From contig JAUWBI010000014.1 in NCBI GenBank assembly GCA_030601745.1, forward strand, positions 1-50,581: a stretch of DNA of 50,581 bases. The letters run 5' to 3'. Numbering within the stretch: the first letter of the stretch is position 1; each line of letters starts with the position of its first letter. The DNA is from Phycisphaerae bacterium (GTDB taxonomy: Bacteria > Planctomycetota > Phycisphaerae > Sedimentisphaerales > Anaerobacaceae). Of this stretch, positions 7,471 to 15,507 are shown piece after piece. Below the pieces are notes generated by a model. The model searched no databases, was not told the DNA's origin, and worked only from the letters and a program-made list of their open reading frames with translations. The position numbers and the translations under genes were made by a program.

Positions 7471-9098
7471 TCAGATTTATCCTTTCCCACGCATTCGGCG
7501 AAAAGTGCATCCTCGTCGGTTTCCGGTCCCATCATTTCCCGCACGAGCCGACCGTCTCGAATGACGAGGATGCGGTCGGCCAGCTTTGTAATCTCGATGA
7601 GTTCGGATGAGATTAAGATTATCGCCCGTCCCTGGCGGGCCAGGTCGATAATCAGTCTGTACATCTGCGACTTGGTGCCGACGTCAATGCCCTGGGTTGG
7701 CTCGTCGAAGATAATCACCTTCGATTCGGCTGCCAGCCAGCGTCCGACAATTACCTTTTGCTGGTTGCCGCCGCTGAGGTCCTGGATGTCCATTTGAGGC
7801 CTGGGCGGGTCAATCTTCATCTGTTCAATCATACGCGTGGCGTGGGCGGTGAGGTTTCGCGGCGATTGAAATCCGAGAGTACCGGAGAGACGCTCGAGGA
7901 TGCTGATGGTGAGGTTCTCGGAGACGGGCCTGCCCGTGATGTTGCCCTCGCGCTTGCGGTTCTCCGGGACCATGCCGATACCCACGGCACAGCACAGAGA
8001 GGGAGAACGGCCTATGATGGGTTTGCCTCGGAATTCCACTGTCCCGCGGGCATCATCGGCCCCGAAGATGGCGCGGACAATTTCGCTTCGTCCGGACCCG
8101 ACCAGGCCGGCGATGCCCAGAATCTCGCCCTCGCGCAGTTCGAAGGAGATGTTTTCAAACACGCCCGGACGACTCAGGCCGTCCACCTTGAGGATGACTT
8201 TGCCCGGCCGGTTCGTCTTTTCCGCCTGCGGCGACTTCGCCGGAAAGGCCTCGGCCAGGTCGTGTCCAAGCATCATTCGGGTCAGCTCCGATATCTGACA
8301 GTCGGTAATGGCTCTGGTGCCTACCGTCCTGCCGTCGCGCAGTACGGTAACACGGTCGGCGATTATGGGCAGTTCCGCCAGGCGGTGTGAGATATACACC
8401 ATCGCCAGCCCTTTGTCCCTGAGGTCCTTGATTACGCCGAAGAGCTTGTCGATGTCTTCACTACCTAATGAGGCAGTGGGTTCGTCGAACACGAGTATCT
8501 GGCTCCGGCTTGGCCAGCCTTTGCCAGGACGAGACCTGATGTTGCGGCGCAGTGCGCCGGCAATCTCGACGAGGCACTGCCGGGCCTTGCTGAGCTTCTC
8601 GACCGGCTCATCAGGGTCCAGGTCGAAACGCAGGTATTCAATGATTTTGCGTGCCCCGGCATTGATTGATGCGCGGTCCAGTTTGCGCGTCCAGCGTCCC
8701 GCTTTTTCGTCGCCGAGCATGATGTTCTCGGCCACGGTGAAATTGGGCAGCACGCTCAGCTCCTGGTATATCACGGCGATGCCCATATCGCGGGCCTGAC
8801 GAGGGCTGGTTATCCTCACCTGGCGGCCGTCAAAGGTGATAAGCCCATCGTAGTCGTCGAACCGGCCGGCCAGGACGTTCATCAGCGTCGATTTGCCTGC
8901 GCCGTTCTCGCCGATTAGGGCATGGACCTCACCGGGGCGGACATCGAAATCAACTTCATCGAGCGCCCGTGTGCCGGCAAACTCCTTCACAATCCCCTGC
9001 ATCTGCAGGACGGGGTTCCCATTTTGCGACTTATTGCAAAATGGGGTCCCGATTACACGGCTCGACTGAGCTCGCCGAAGTCTGTCATTCGAATACAT
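7467..9098 (-). CDS. Ribose/arabinose-type ABC transporter ATPase (tandem nucleotide-binding domains)
   Basis: A 543-residue protein with two fused nucleotide-binding domains, as in RbsA/AraG. Domain 1 has the Walker A GENGAGKST, a degenerate signature LSKARQ and the Walker B ILVFDEPTASL. Domain 2 has the degenerate Walker A GLVGSGRSE usual for the family, the signature LSGGNQQ and the Walker B VIIFDEPTQGID. Between AGALRRNI and ILVFDEP lies an extra segment RSRPGKGWPSRSQ that the family lacks as I know it; its DNA matches a repeat in the GH172 gene, so it is probably an in-frame insertion between signature and Walker B. The first 30 or so residues also derive from repeat-like DNA (a CCCATTTTGC/GCAAAATGGG hairpin at about 9017-9045), so the true start is uncertain. 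First gene of the leftward unit. Confidence 0.85.
   Translation of the reverse strand: MYSNDRLRRAQSSRVIGTPFCNKSQNGNPVLQMQGIVKEFAGTRALDEVDFDVRPGEVHALIGENGAGKSTLMNVLAGRFDDYDGLITFDGRQVRITSPRQARDMGIAVIYQELSVLPNFTVAENIMLGDEKAGRWTRKLDRASINAGARKIIEYLRFDLDPDEPVEKLSKARQCLVEIAGALRRNIRSRPGKGWPSRSQILVFDEPTASLGSEDIDKLFGVIKDLRDKGLAMVYISHRLAELPIIADRVTVLRDGRTVGTRAITDCQISELTRMMLGHDLAEAFPAKSPQAEKTNRPGKVILKVDGLSRPGVFENISFELREGEILGIAGLVGSGRSEIVRAIFGADDARGTVEFRGKPIIGRSPSLCCAVGIGMVPENRKREGNITGRPVSENLTISILERLSGTLGFQSPRNLTAHATRMIEQMKIDPPRPQMDIQDLSGGNQQKVIVGRWLAAESKVIIFDEPTQGIDVGTKSQMYRLIIDLARQGRAIILISSELIEITKLADRILVIRDGRLVREMMGPETDEDALFAECVGKDKSE
8500..8540. repeat. In-frame palindrome-like insert in the ABC ATPase gene
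   Basis: The TTGGCCAGCC...TTGCCAGG segment encodes about 13 extra residues (RSRPGKGWPSRSQ) between the signature and Walker B of domain 1. It resembles 4125-4170 in the GH172 gene. The frame is maintained. Confidence 0.5.
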
Positions 9099-9472
9099 TC
9101 AGATATAAATCCTTCTATCTTTTCTCGTTTCACTCGTTAGAAGTCGGCGTCGGTTTATTGACGGGAACCCCCAAATGTCCGTCGATGTCCTGCAAGTTGC
9201 CCCGGCAGTTTGTCGGAGCAAACTGACGGGGATAACGCACCTTTTTTGCGTTTGGAGACCACGGAAAATGGGAACCCAGTTGTGAACAATAGCATCTCAG
9301 AGGGCACTGTCAAGTCCAAAAGCGTATATCATCAGCCGTGAAATGGCTTGACGTTTGGCAGCCGAGTCGGGTATTATGACGGTCAAACAATCCGGTGTTT
9401 TTGCCGGTATCTATTGGGCCCCCGCTTTGCGGGAACCCCCTGATATCTTTTCGGAAATGGAAAGGAGTTATT
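9099..9472. promoter_or_regulatory. Divergent intergenic region of the arabinose locus
   Basis: This 374-bp gap separates the leftward transporter unit from the rightward GH127-GH51 gene, so both promoters and any operator should lie here. It contains a hairpin CAGTTTG/CAAACTG with CCCCG and CGGGG outer arms (about 9200-9231), and GGGCCCCCGC/GCGGG at about 9417-9433. I see no convincing -35/-10 pair. No regulator gene for arabinose lies next to it. AAAGGAG at 9461-9467 is the ribosome site of the rightward gene. Confidence 0.45.
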
Positions 9473-12400
9473 ATGGACGTGAGGCGAATAACTGCGCTGG
9501 TAGTGGTAGTTGGGATTTGTTTTTCAATGGGTCTTCAAGGATGCAATGCTGATGCGAACCCCACAGGGGAGGAGCTCAAGAAGGGAGCTGGGCATAAGAA
9601 GAAGGATTATCCTATTGAACCGGTATCGTTCACCGATGTTAAGGTTGCCGATGAATTCTGGGCGCCCCGAATTGAAACCAACCGAGAAGTGTCGATTCCT
9701 TACGCTTTCGGAAAGTGCGCGGAAACCGGGCGGATTGACAACTTCGCCATAGCCGGTGGATTGATGAAGGGTGAGCCCCGCCCCTCGGAGGGGCTGGGCG
9801 AGCATCGCGGCGGCTACCCCTTTGATGATACGGACCCGTACAAGATTCTTGAAGGAGCCGCATACTCGTTGAGCGTTCATCCCGACCCGAAGCTTGAGAA
9901 ATACCTGGATGAGCTGATTGTCAAAATCGCTGCCGCGCAGGAAGATGACGGCTACCTGTTCACCTGCCGGACGAATAATTCGAAGAAACTGATTAACTGG
10001 TTCGGCAAAGAACGCTGGTCAAAACTGGGGGGCAGTCACGAATTGTATAATATGGGCCATCTTTATGAGGCGGCGGTCGCACATTATCAGGCGACCGGCA
10101 AACGCACTCTACTGGACGTTGCGATTAAAAATGCTGACTTTTTAGATACGGTATTCGGCCCGGGCAAGAACGAAACTGCACCCGGTCACCAGATAATTGA
10201 GATGGGGCTGGCGAGGCTGTACCGGAGCACAGGGAACGAGAAGTATTTGAAGCTGGCGAAGTTCTATCTTGATACTCGCGGGCCCGACGGCAACGCATAC
10301 CGTCAGGCGCATCAGAGGGTGGTTGAGCAAAGCGAAGCGGTGGGCCACGCCGTCCGGGCCTCTTATATGTATTGCGGAATGGCGGATGTTGCAGCGCTTA
10401 CCGGTGACCACCGTTACGTCAAAGCAATCGACCGGATATGGAACAACGTCGTCACGAAAAAACTGTATCTGACCGGCGGTATCGGAGCCCGCGGTGCAGG
10501 TGAAGCCTTCGGCAATAATTACGAGCTGCCCAACGCCAGTGCCTACTGCGAGACCTGCGCCGCCATTGGCAACGTTATGTGGAACCACCGGATGTTCCTA
10601 TTCGGCGCCGATGCGAAGTACATCGATGTATTAGAGCGGACCCTCTATAACGGTTTGATTTCGGGCGTATCGCTCAAAGGTGACAGCTTTTTCTATCCCA
10701 ATCCGCTTGAGTCGCGCGGCCAGCACAAGCGCAGTCCGTGGTTTCCGTGTGCCTGCTGTCCGGGGAACATAACCCGTTTTATGGCCTCGGTGCCTCGATA
10801 CGCATACGCACAAGCGGGTGACAAGCTGTACATCAACCTGTTCGTCGGCGGCTCCGCCACGGTCAGGATGAAAAACAACACCGTGCGGATAAAGCAGCAG
10901 ACGCGGTACCCGTGGGACGGGCAGGTGAAGATGACGGTTGCTCCGAAGCGTTCGGCGGAATTTACGATTTGTGTTCGCATTCCCGGCTGGGCGAGGAATC
11001 AGCCCGTGCCGAGCGACTTGTACCGTTATATGAATGGCAGCGATGAGAAAGCGATGCTCAAAGTCAACGGCAAAGGGCTTGCTCTCAACCTGGAGAAAGG
11101 CTTCGCTCGAATCCGACGCAGGTGGAGGAAAGGCGATGTCATCGAGTTAAATCTGCCTATGCCGGTGCGGCGAGTGCTGTCTCACGAGAAAGTTACGGAA
11201 AACACGGGCAAGGTGGCGCTGGAGCGAGGCCCAATCGTGTACTGTGCTGAATGGCCGGACAACAACGGCCAGGTTCTTAACGTTGTCCTGACGGATGACA
11301 CCAAACTCACGGCCGAATACCGCAAGGATATGCTCAATGGCGTAACGGTGATTCGTGCCAAAGCCGTCGCTTTGAGTTACGGCAAAGACGCCAAATCCGT
11401 ATCGAAGAAGGAGCAGGATTTCGTTGCGATTCCTTATTATGCCTGGGCGCATCGCGGCACCGGCGAGATGGCGGTCTGGCTGGCGCGAGATGAGTCGGCG
11501 GCGCAGCCCCTGACGCCGCCGGGGGTGATACGCAACCCCTCATTTGAAAAAGCAGTCAATAATAAGCCCGCCGGCTGGGAAAAACGAACGTACCGCGGAC
11601 AAGGCGAATTCAAGTATGTTGAGGGCGGGCGAACCCCGCCCCTCGGAGGGGCGGGGCGAACAGGCAAACGGGCCGTTATGCTGTCGTCAGAAAGCGGGGC
11701 CGATATTGGGTGGCTGACCTCGGTGGCCGTCAAGCCGCGCTCACAATACAGGTTATCCGGCTGGATTAAAACGGAAAATCTGGCTGCCGGCTCCGGTAAG
11801 GGTGCATTGTTGAATCTGCACAACATTCAGCCCTTGCAAACGCCGGCAGTTACCGGAACTAAAGACTGGACGCGGGTCGAACTCGTGTTCGACTCAGGAG
11901 ACCATTCCGTCGTGGAAATCAACTGTCTGTTTGGCGGCTGGGGCCTGTCCACGGGCAAGGCATTGTTTGACGACCTGCGGCTGGAGCTGCTCGTACGGGC
12001 AGGCCCGTGTGCCTGCCCAGGGCAACCACATAGGGTTGCCCCTACTACGAAGCTGGCAGTAAAAATCGATGCGAGCGAGACCGGCGAGCCGATTTCGAAA
12101 TACATCTATGGCCAGTTTATCGAACACCTCGGCCGGTGCATTTACGGCGGCATCTGGGCTGAGATGCTCGAAGACCGCAAGTTCTTCTACCCCGTCGGTG
12201 ACAAGCAATCACCGTGGAAAATCGTCGGCGAAAGAAACGCGGTCAAAATGCGCAAAGAGAACTCTTTTGTCGGTGAGCATACGCCCCAGATACAATTGTC
12301 CGGTGATGGTCAGCCCTGTGGAATATTTCAGGATAAGCTGGGGTTGGTTAAAGGAAAAGAATACACGGGCCGAATCGTAATTGCCGGCGTTTCTAAGGCT

Positions 12401-13894
12401 GCGCCGATAAAGGTTAGTCTTATATGGGGGCCGGGTCAAAATGGCCGACAAACTATCACAATCGGTACACTCATCGCTGATTACATCAAGACACCCTTGC
12501 GTTTCACAGCCGGCGCCGATACTGACGATGCACGGTTGGAGATTGTTGGTTTCGGCACCGGGTCTTTCCGTATCGGCACCGTTTCGCTAATGCCCGCCGA
12601 CAATATCAAGGGTATGCGGGCGGACACGCTGAAGCTGCTCAAAGAGCTTGATTCCCCGGTCTATCGCTGGCCCGGCGGCAACTTCGTCAGCGGTTACGAT
12701 TGGAAAGACGGCATCGGCTGGCGCGACAGACGTCCCCCTCGCAAAAATCCCGCCTGGAAAGGCATCGAGCATAACGACTTCGGCCTCGATGAGTTCATTA
12801 TGTTCTGTCGTGAGGTCGGTGCTGAGCCGATGATTGCCGTCAACTCCGGCCTCGGCGACGACCGCTCGGCGGCAGAGGAGGTCGAGTACGCCAATGGCTC
12901 AGCCGATACGCCGATGGGCATGTGGCGCCTCGCTAACGGTCATCGGCAACCTTACAATGTCAAGTGGTGGTGCATCGGCAACGAAATGTACGGCAGATGG
13001 CAATTAGGCTATATGTCACTGAATCAATACGTCCGTAAGCACAACCTCTTCGCCGAGGCGATGCGCAGGGTTGACCCGTCCATCAAACTCATTGCCGTCG
13101 GCGCTGTCGGCTCCTGGTCGGAAGGTATGATGAAAAACTGCGCCGAACATATGGACCTTATCAGCGAGCACTTCTACAAGGGAGCAAAAGAGTCCGTGAT
13201 GGAGCACGTGCGCCAGGCCCCCGATGCGGTCCGCGGCAAAGTTACGGCCCATCGCGATTACCGCAAAAAATTTGAATCGCTCAAAGGCAAGGACATCCGC
13301 ATCGCCATCGACGAATGGAACTACTGGTATGGAAAACATATCTTTGGCGAGCTTGGCACGCGTTATTTCCTCAGGGACGCTCTGGGCATCGCCGCAGGGC
13401 TTCACGAAATGATTCGCAGTAGTGACATCGTCTTTATGGCCAACTACGCCCAGACCGTCAACGTCATCGGCGCCATCAAGACCACCAAGACCGACGCCGC
13501 CTTCGAGACGACGGGCCTGGCCTTGAAACTTTACCGCCGGCGCTTCGGGACTCTGCCGGTGGCTGTCATCGGTGACGCTTACCCGCTTGATGTGGTAGCG
13601 GCCTGGACAAAAGACCCCCGCCGTTTTGCTTCGCAAAACGAAGCAGCGGGGGCCCTGACCGTTGCCATCGTCAACCCAACGGAGCACAAATATGAACTTG
13701 CGATGGAGTTAAAAGGCGCCGAACTGGTCGGCAGGGGACGGCTCTGGCTGATTGCCCACTCCGACCCTATGGCCTACAACGAGCCCGGCAAACCACCCGA
13801 GGTCGTGATTGAAGAAAAGCTGCTTCACGGTATTTCTAATAAGCTAAGTGTGCCGCCGTTGAGTATATGCCTTTACGAATTGCCAGTTCGCTAA
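9473..13894 (+). CDS. GH127-GH51 fusion lipoprotein: beta-L-arabinofuranosidase plus alpha-L-arabinofuranosidase
   Basis: The start is ATG 9473, six bases after AAAGGAG, giving 1,473 residues. The signal peptide ends in the lipobox LQGC. Residues about 45-640 are GH127 (DUF1680). The family's zinc/thiolate site is visible as E360-T-C362 and C428-C429, equivalent to the Glu/Cys ligands and nucleophilic Cys of HypBA1. A carbohydrate-binding-like beta domain follows (NPSFEKAVNNKPAGWE...FDDLRLELL). From about residue 860 it is GH51 alpha-L-arabinofuranosidase: GQFIEHLGRCIYGG, acid/base E1171 in GNEMYG, nucleophile E1281 in IDEWNYW. The fusion joins enzymes for the two anomers of arabinofuranose. 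The junction (11995-12055) is a dispersed repeat read in frame, and three other palindromes lie in frame. It heads the rightward arabinose gene set. Confidence 0.88.
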   Translation: MDVRRITALVVVVGICFSMGLQGCNADANPTGEELKKGAGHKKKDYPIEPVSFTDVKVADEFWAPRIETNREVSIPYAFGKCAETGRIDNFAIAGGLMKGEPRPSEGLGEHRGGYPFDDTDPYKILEGAAYSLSVHPDPKLEKYLDELIVKIAAAQEDDGYLFTCRTNNSKKLINWFGKERWSKLGGSHELYNMGHLYEAAVAHYQATGKRTLLDVAIKNADFLDTVFGPGKNETAPGHQIIEMGLARLYRSTGNEKYLKLAKFYLDTRGPDGNAYRQAHQRVVEQSEAVGHAVRASYMYCGMADVAALTGDHRYVKAIDRIWNNVVTKKLYLTGGIGARGAGEAFGNNYELPNASAYCETCAAIGNVMWNHRMFLFGADAKYIDVLERTLYNGLISGVSLKGDSFFYPNPLESRGQHKRSPWFPCACCPGNITRFMASVPRYAYAQAGDKLYINLFVGGSATVRMKNNTVRIKQQTRYPWDGQVKMTVAPKRSAEFTICVRIPGWARNQPVPSDLYRYMNGSDEKAMLKVNGKGLALNLEKGFARIRRRWRKGDVIELNLPMPVRRVLSHEKVTENTGKVALERGPIVYCAEWPDNNGQVLNVVLTDDTKLTAEYRKDMLNGVTVIRAKAVALSYGKDAKSVSKKEQDFVAIPYYAWAHRGTGEMAVWLARDESAAQPLTPPGVIRNPSFEKAVNNKPAGWEKRTYRGQGEFKYVEGGRTPPLGGAGRTGKRAVMLSSESGADIGWLTSVAVKPRSQYRLSGWIKTENLAAGSGKGALLNLHNIQPLQTPAVTGTKDWTRVELVFDSGDHSVVEINCLFGGWGLSTGKALFDDLRLELLVRAGPCACPGQPHRVAPTTKLAVKIDASETGEPISKYIYGQFIEHLGRCIYGGIWAEMLEDRKFFYPVGDKQSPWKIVGERNAVKMRKENSFVGEHTPQIQLSGDGQPCGIFQDKLGLVKGKEYTGRIVIAGVSKAAPIKVSLIWGPGQNGRQTITIGTLIADYIKTPLRFTAGADTDDARLEIVGFGTGSFRIGTVSLMPADNIKGMRADTLKLLKELDSPVYRWPGGNFVSGYDWKDGIGWRDRRPPRKNPAWKGIEHNDFGLDEFIMFCREVGAEPMIAVNSGLGDDRSAAEEVEYANGSADTPMGMWRLANGHRQPYNVKWWCIGNEMYGRWQLGYMSLNQYVRKHNLFAEAMRRVDPSIKLIAVGAVGSWSEGMMKNCAEHMDLISEHFYKGAKESVMEHVRQAPDAVRGKVTAHRDYRKKFESLKGKDIRIAIDEWNYWYGKHIFGELGTRYFLRDALGIAAGLHEMIRSSDIVFMANYAQTVNVIGAIKTTKTDAAFETTGLALKLYRRRFGTLPVAVIGDAYPLDVVAAWTKDPRRFASQNEAAGALTVAIVNPTEHKYELAMELKGAELVGRGRLWLIAHSDPMAYNEPGKPPEVVIEEKLLHGISNKLSVPPLSICLYELPVR
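9773..9802. repeat. 27-bp palindromic element in the GH127 domain
   Basis: The core is CCCCGCCCCTCGGAGGGGC, with GAG at 9773-9775 and 9800-9802, exactly 27 bp apart. It adds PRPSEGLGE between GLMKGE and HRGGYPF, interrupting a conserved GH127 stretch that normally reads straight on. Confidence 0.75.
11627..11661. repeat. 27-bp palindromic element in the carbohydrate-binding-like domain
   Basis: The core is CCCGCCCCTCGGAGGGGC, flanked by GGGCGAAC at 11627-11634 and 11654-11661, exactly 27 bp apart. It is read in frame as TPPLGGAGR within EGGR-TGKRAV. Confidence 0.75.
11995..12055. repeat. Dispersed repeat at the GH127-GH51 junction
   Basis: The unit contains ACGGGCAGGCCCGTGTGCC, then CAGGGCAACCACATAGGG and GTTGCCCC, with internal inverted repeats (GGGCAACC/GGTTGCCC). 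A second copy lies at 14099-14163 upstream of the mutarotase gene, where it is non-coding. Here it is translated in frame as the linker RAGPCACPGQPHRVAPTTK. Confidence 0.7.
13613..13653. repeat. In-frame palindrome in the GH51 C-terminal domain
   Basis: The hairpin has CCCCCGC/GCGGGGG outer arms and a GTTTTGC/GCAAAAC inner stem with a TTC loop. It is read as PRRFASQNEAAG inside the C-terminal beta domain. The design (C-run, variable stem, G-run) recurs at 15409-15443 and 31966-32127 in non-coding DNA. Confidence 0.6.
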
Positions 13895-14220
13895 GCTCTT
13901 TACAACTCGTGCTGCGTAGCGTTGCTACTACGCAGAGTAGGACGGTTTTCGATGCTGTTGGCGTGGAGACGGTATTCGGCAGGAAAGTCCGCATACCGAG
14001 TGTAGTCCGGCAAGCCCTATGAGTTCCCCAAATTTGAACAAATTATGCTTGAAAGCAAATGGTGTGACAGTAAAATCATCCAAACCGGAATTTGTAGAGG
14101 CCCATGTGCCTGTCCAGTCCGTGAGGACTCCCAAGGAGGGCAACCACACAGGGTTGCCCCTATAACATTTCGTTGGTTTTGAAAGAGCCGTTCAAGAGTA
14201 GAAGGAAAAAGGAGATAAAA
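13895..14220. other. Intergenic region before the mutarotase gene
   Basis: Holds short imperfect inverted repeats (CTGCGTAGC...GCTACTACGCAG at 13911-13934; GCGGACTTTCC-like arms near 13980-14020) and, at 14099-14163, a copy of the dispersed repeat that forms the GH127-GH51 junction. AAAAAGGAG at 14206-14214 is the ribosome site of the next gene. No further gene seen. Confidence 0.5.
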
Positions 14221-15402
14221 ATGTTGAGCAAGAAGAATTTTGTTTGTCTGGCTGCTGTGTTGCTTATAATGGCAATGATGTTTTGTTCATGTACCAAGCG
14301 TGGTGGAGATGAGAAGCCCCCTCCAGAACCGCAACGAGCAGAGTTGAGCGTTCGGAAACAGGATTTTGGCACAACCGCTGACGGCGAAGCCGTCGAGTTG
14401 TACACACTTACAAACTCTAACGGCCTGAAGGCAAAGATAATGACCTACGGAGGTATTGTGGTTTCGCTGGAAGTGCCCGATATGAACGGAAAAATTGCGG
14501 ATGTTGTCCTGGGCTATGAGACTCTGTCCGGCTATGTGAGCAATAATCCATATTTCGGCGCAATCGTCGGACGGTATGCGAATCGTATTGCCAACGGAGG
14601 GTTCACACTCGACGGTACCAGGTATAAACTGGCCAAAAATAACGGCGAGAATCATCTGCATGGCGGCATCAAGGGTTTCGACAAAGTGGTCTGGTCTGCG
14701 GAGTCGTTCAAAAAAGAAGACGCCGCAGGCCTAAAACTAACCTATCTTAGCAAAGACGGTGAAGAGGGCTATCCCGGCAATCTTATCTGCACTGTTACAT
14801 ATACTCTTACAAATGACAATGAGCTGAAAATTAGCTTTGATGCTCTGACGGACAAACCTACTGTCGTTAATCTGTCACATCACAGCTACTTTAATTTAGC
14901 CGGCCAGGGCGTGGGTGACATCCTTGGCCATAGACTTATGATTAACGCAGACACTTTTACTCCGGTAGATGCGGGACTTATTCCTACCGGTGAGTTGCGA
15001 AGCGTAAAAGGCACGCCAATGGATTTTACCAGGCCGGCTGCTATTGGTGCCCGGATTAACGAGGATGACCAGCAGCTCAAATATGGCGGGGGATATGACC
15101 ATAACTGGGTGTTGAACAAGACCGATGACGCACTTGCTCTGGCTGTGAGAGCTTATGAGCCGACCACCGGACGTGTGATGGAAGTTTACACTACTGAACC
15201 GGGTATCCAGTTCTATGCCGGCAACTTCCTGGATGGCAGCATTACGGGTAAGGACAATAAGATATATAAACACCGTTACGGATTCTGCCTGGAGCCCCAG
15301 CATTTTCCGGATTCACCCAACAAGCCGAATTTTCCGTCTGTGGTTCTCAGGCCCGACCAGAAGTACACACATATAACTGTTTATAAGTTTTCTGTTCGGT
15401 AA
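14221..15402 (+). CDS. Aldose 1-epimerase (mutarotase) lipoprotein
   Basis: The ATG at 14221 follows AAAAAGGAG; a TTG at 14173 would add a leader without signal-peptide character. The 393-residue protein starts with a lipoprotein signal peptide ending FCSC, then about 340 residues of GalM. The catalytic His lies in the SHHSYFNLAG block, a second conserved His in ENHLHGG, and the catalytic Glu in LEPQHFPDSPN near the C-terminus. It interconverts the anomers of free sugars. Being exported, it would act on monosaccharides released by the GH127, GH51 and GH172 lipoproteins before uptake, which fits enzymes acting on both alpha and beta arabinofuranosides. It lies 327 bp after the fusion gene and 105 bp before the symporter. 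Confidence 0.88.
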   Translation: MLSKKNFVCLAAVLLIMAMMFCSCTKRGGDEKPPPEPQRAELSVRKQDFGTTADGEAVELYTLTNSNGLKAKIMTYGGIVVSLEVPDMNGKIADVVLGYETLSGYVSNNPYFGAIVGRYANRIANGGFTLDGTRYKLAKNNGENHLHGGIKGFDKVVWSAESFKKEDAAGLKLTYLSKDGEEGYPGNLICTVTYTLTNDNELKISFDALTDKPTVVNLSHHSYFNLAGQGVGDILGHRLMINADTFTPVDAGLIPTGELRSVKGTPMDFTRPAAIGARINEDDQQLKYGGGYDHNWVLNKTDDALALAVRAYEPTTGRVMEVYTTEPGIQFYAGNFLDGSITGKDNKIYKHRYGFCLEPQHFPDSPNKPNFPSVVLRPDQKYTHITVYKFSVR

Positions 15403-15450
15403 AAGCCGACCCCCCTTCTTGCTTTCGCAAGAAAGCAGGGGGGGTAAATC
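15403..15450. terminator. GC-rich hairpin after the mutarotase gene
   Basis: CCCCCC/GGGGGG arms surround a TTCTTGCTTTCGCAAGAA palindrome just after the stop codon. It may act as a terminator or attenuator before the symporter gene, but it belongs to the same palindrome class as 13613-13653 and 31966-32127, so it may simply be an element. Confidence 0.5.
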
Positions 15451-15507
15451 TTTTGTTAGTTTCAGTTTTTTAATTTTCGAGTCAGTTAAGAATGGGAAAG
15501 GTAAGAG

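Noticed and set aside
6664-7797. Long open frame on the plus strand opposite the ABC permease and ATPase genes
   Set aside because: The opposite strand encodes a clear RbsC-type permease; the plus-strand translation is low-complexity, His/Gly-rich and lacks any domain. It is a shadow of GC-rich codon usage.
13016-13687. Minus-strand open frame of 223 codons within the GH51 domain
   Set aside because: The plus strand carries GH51 catalytic motifs through the whole stretch; no ribosome site or domain on the minus strand.
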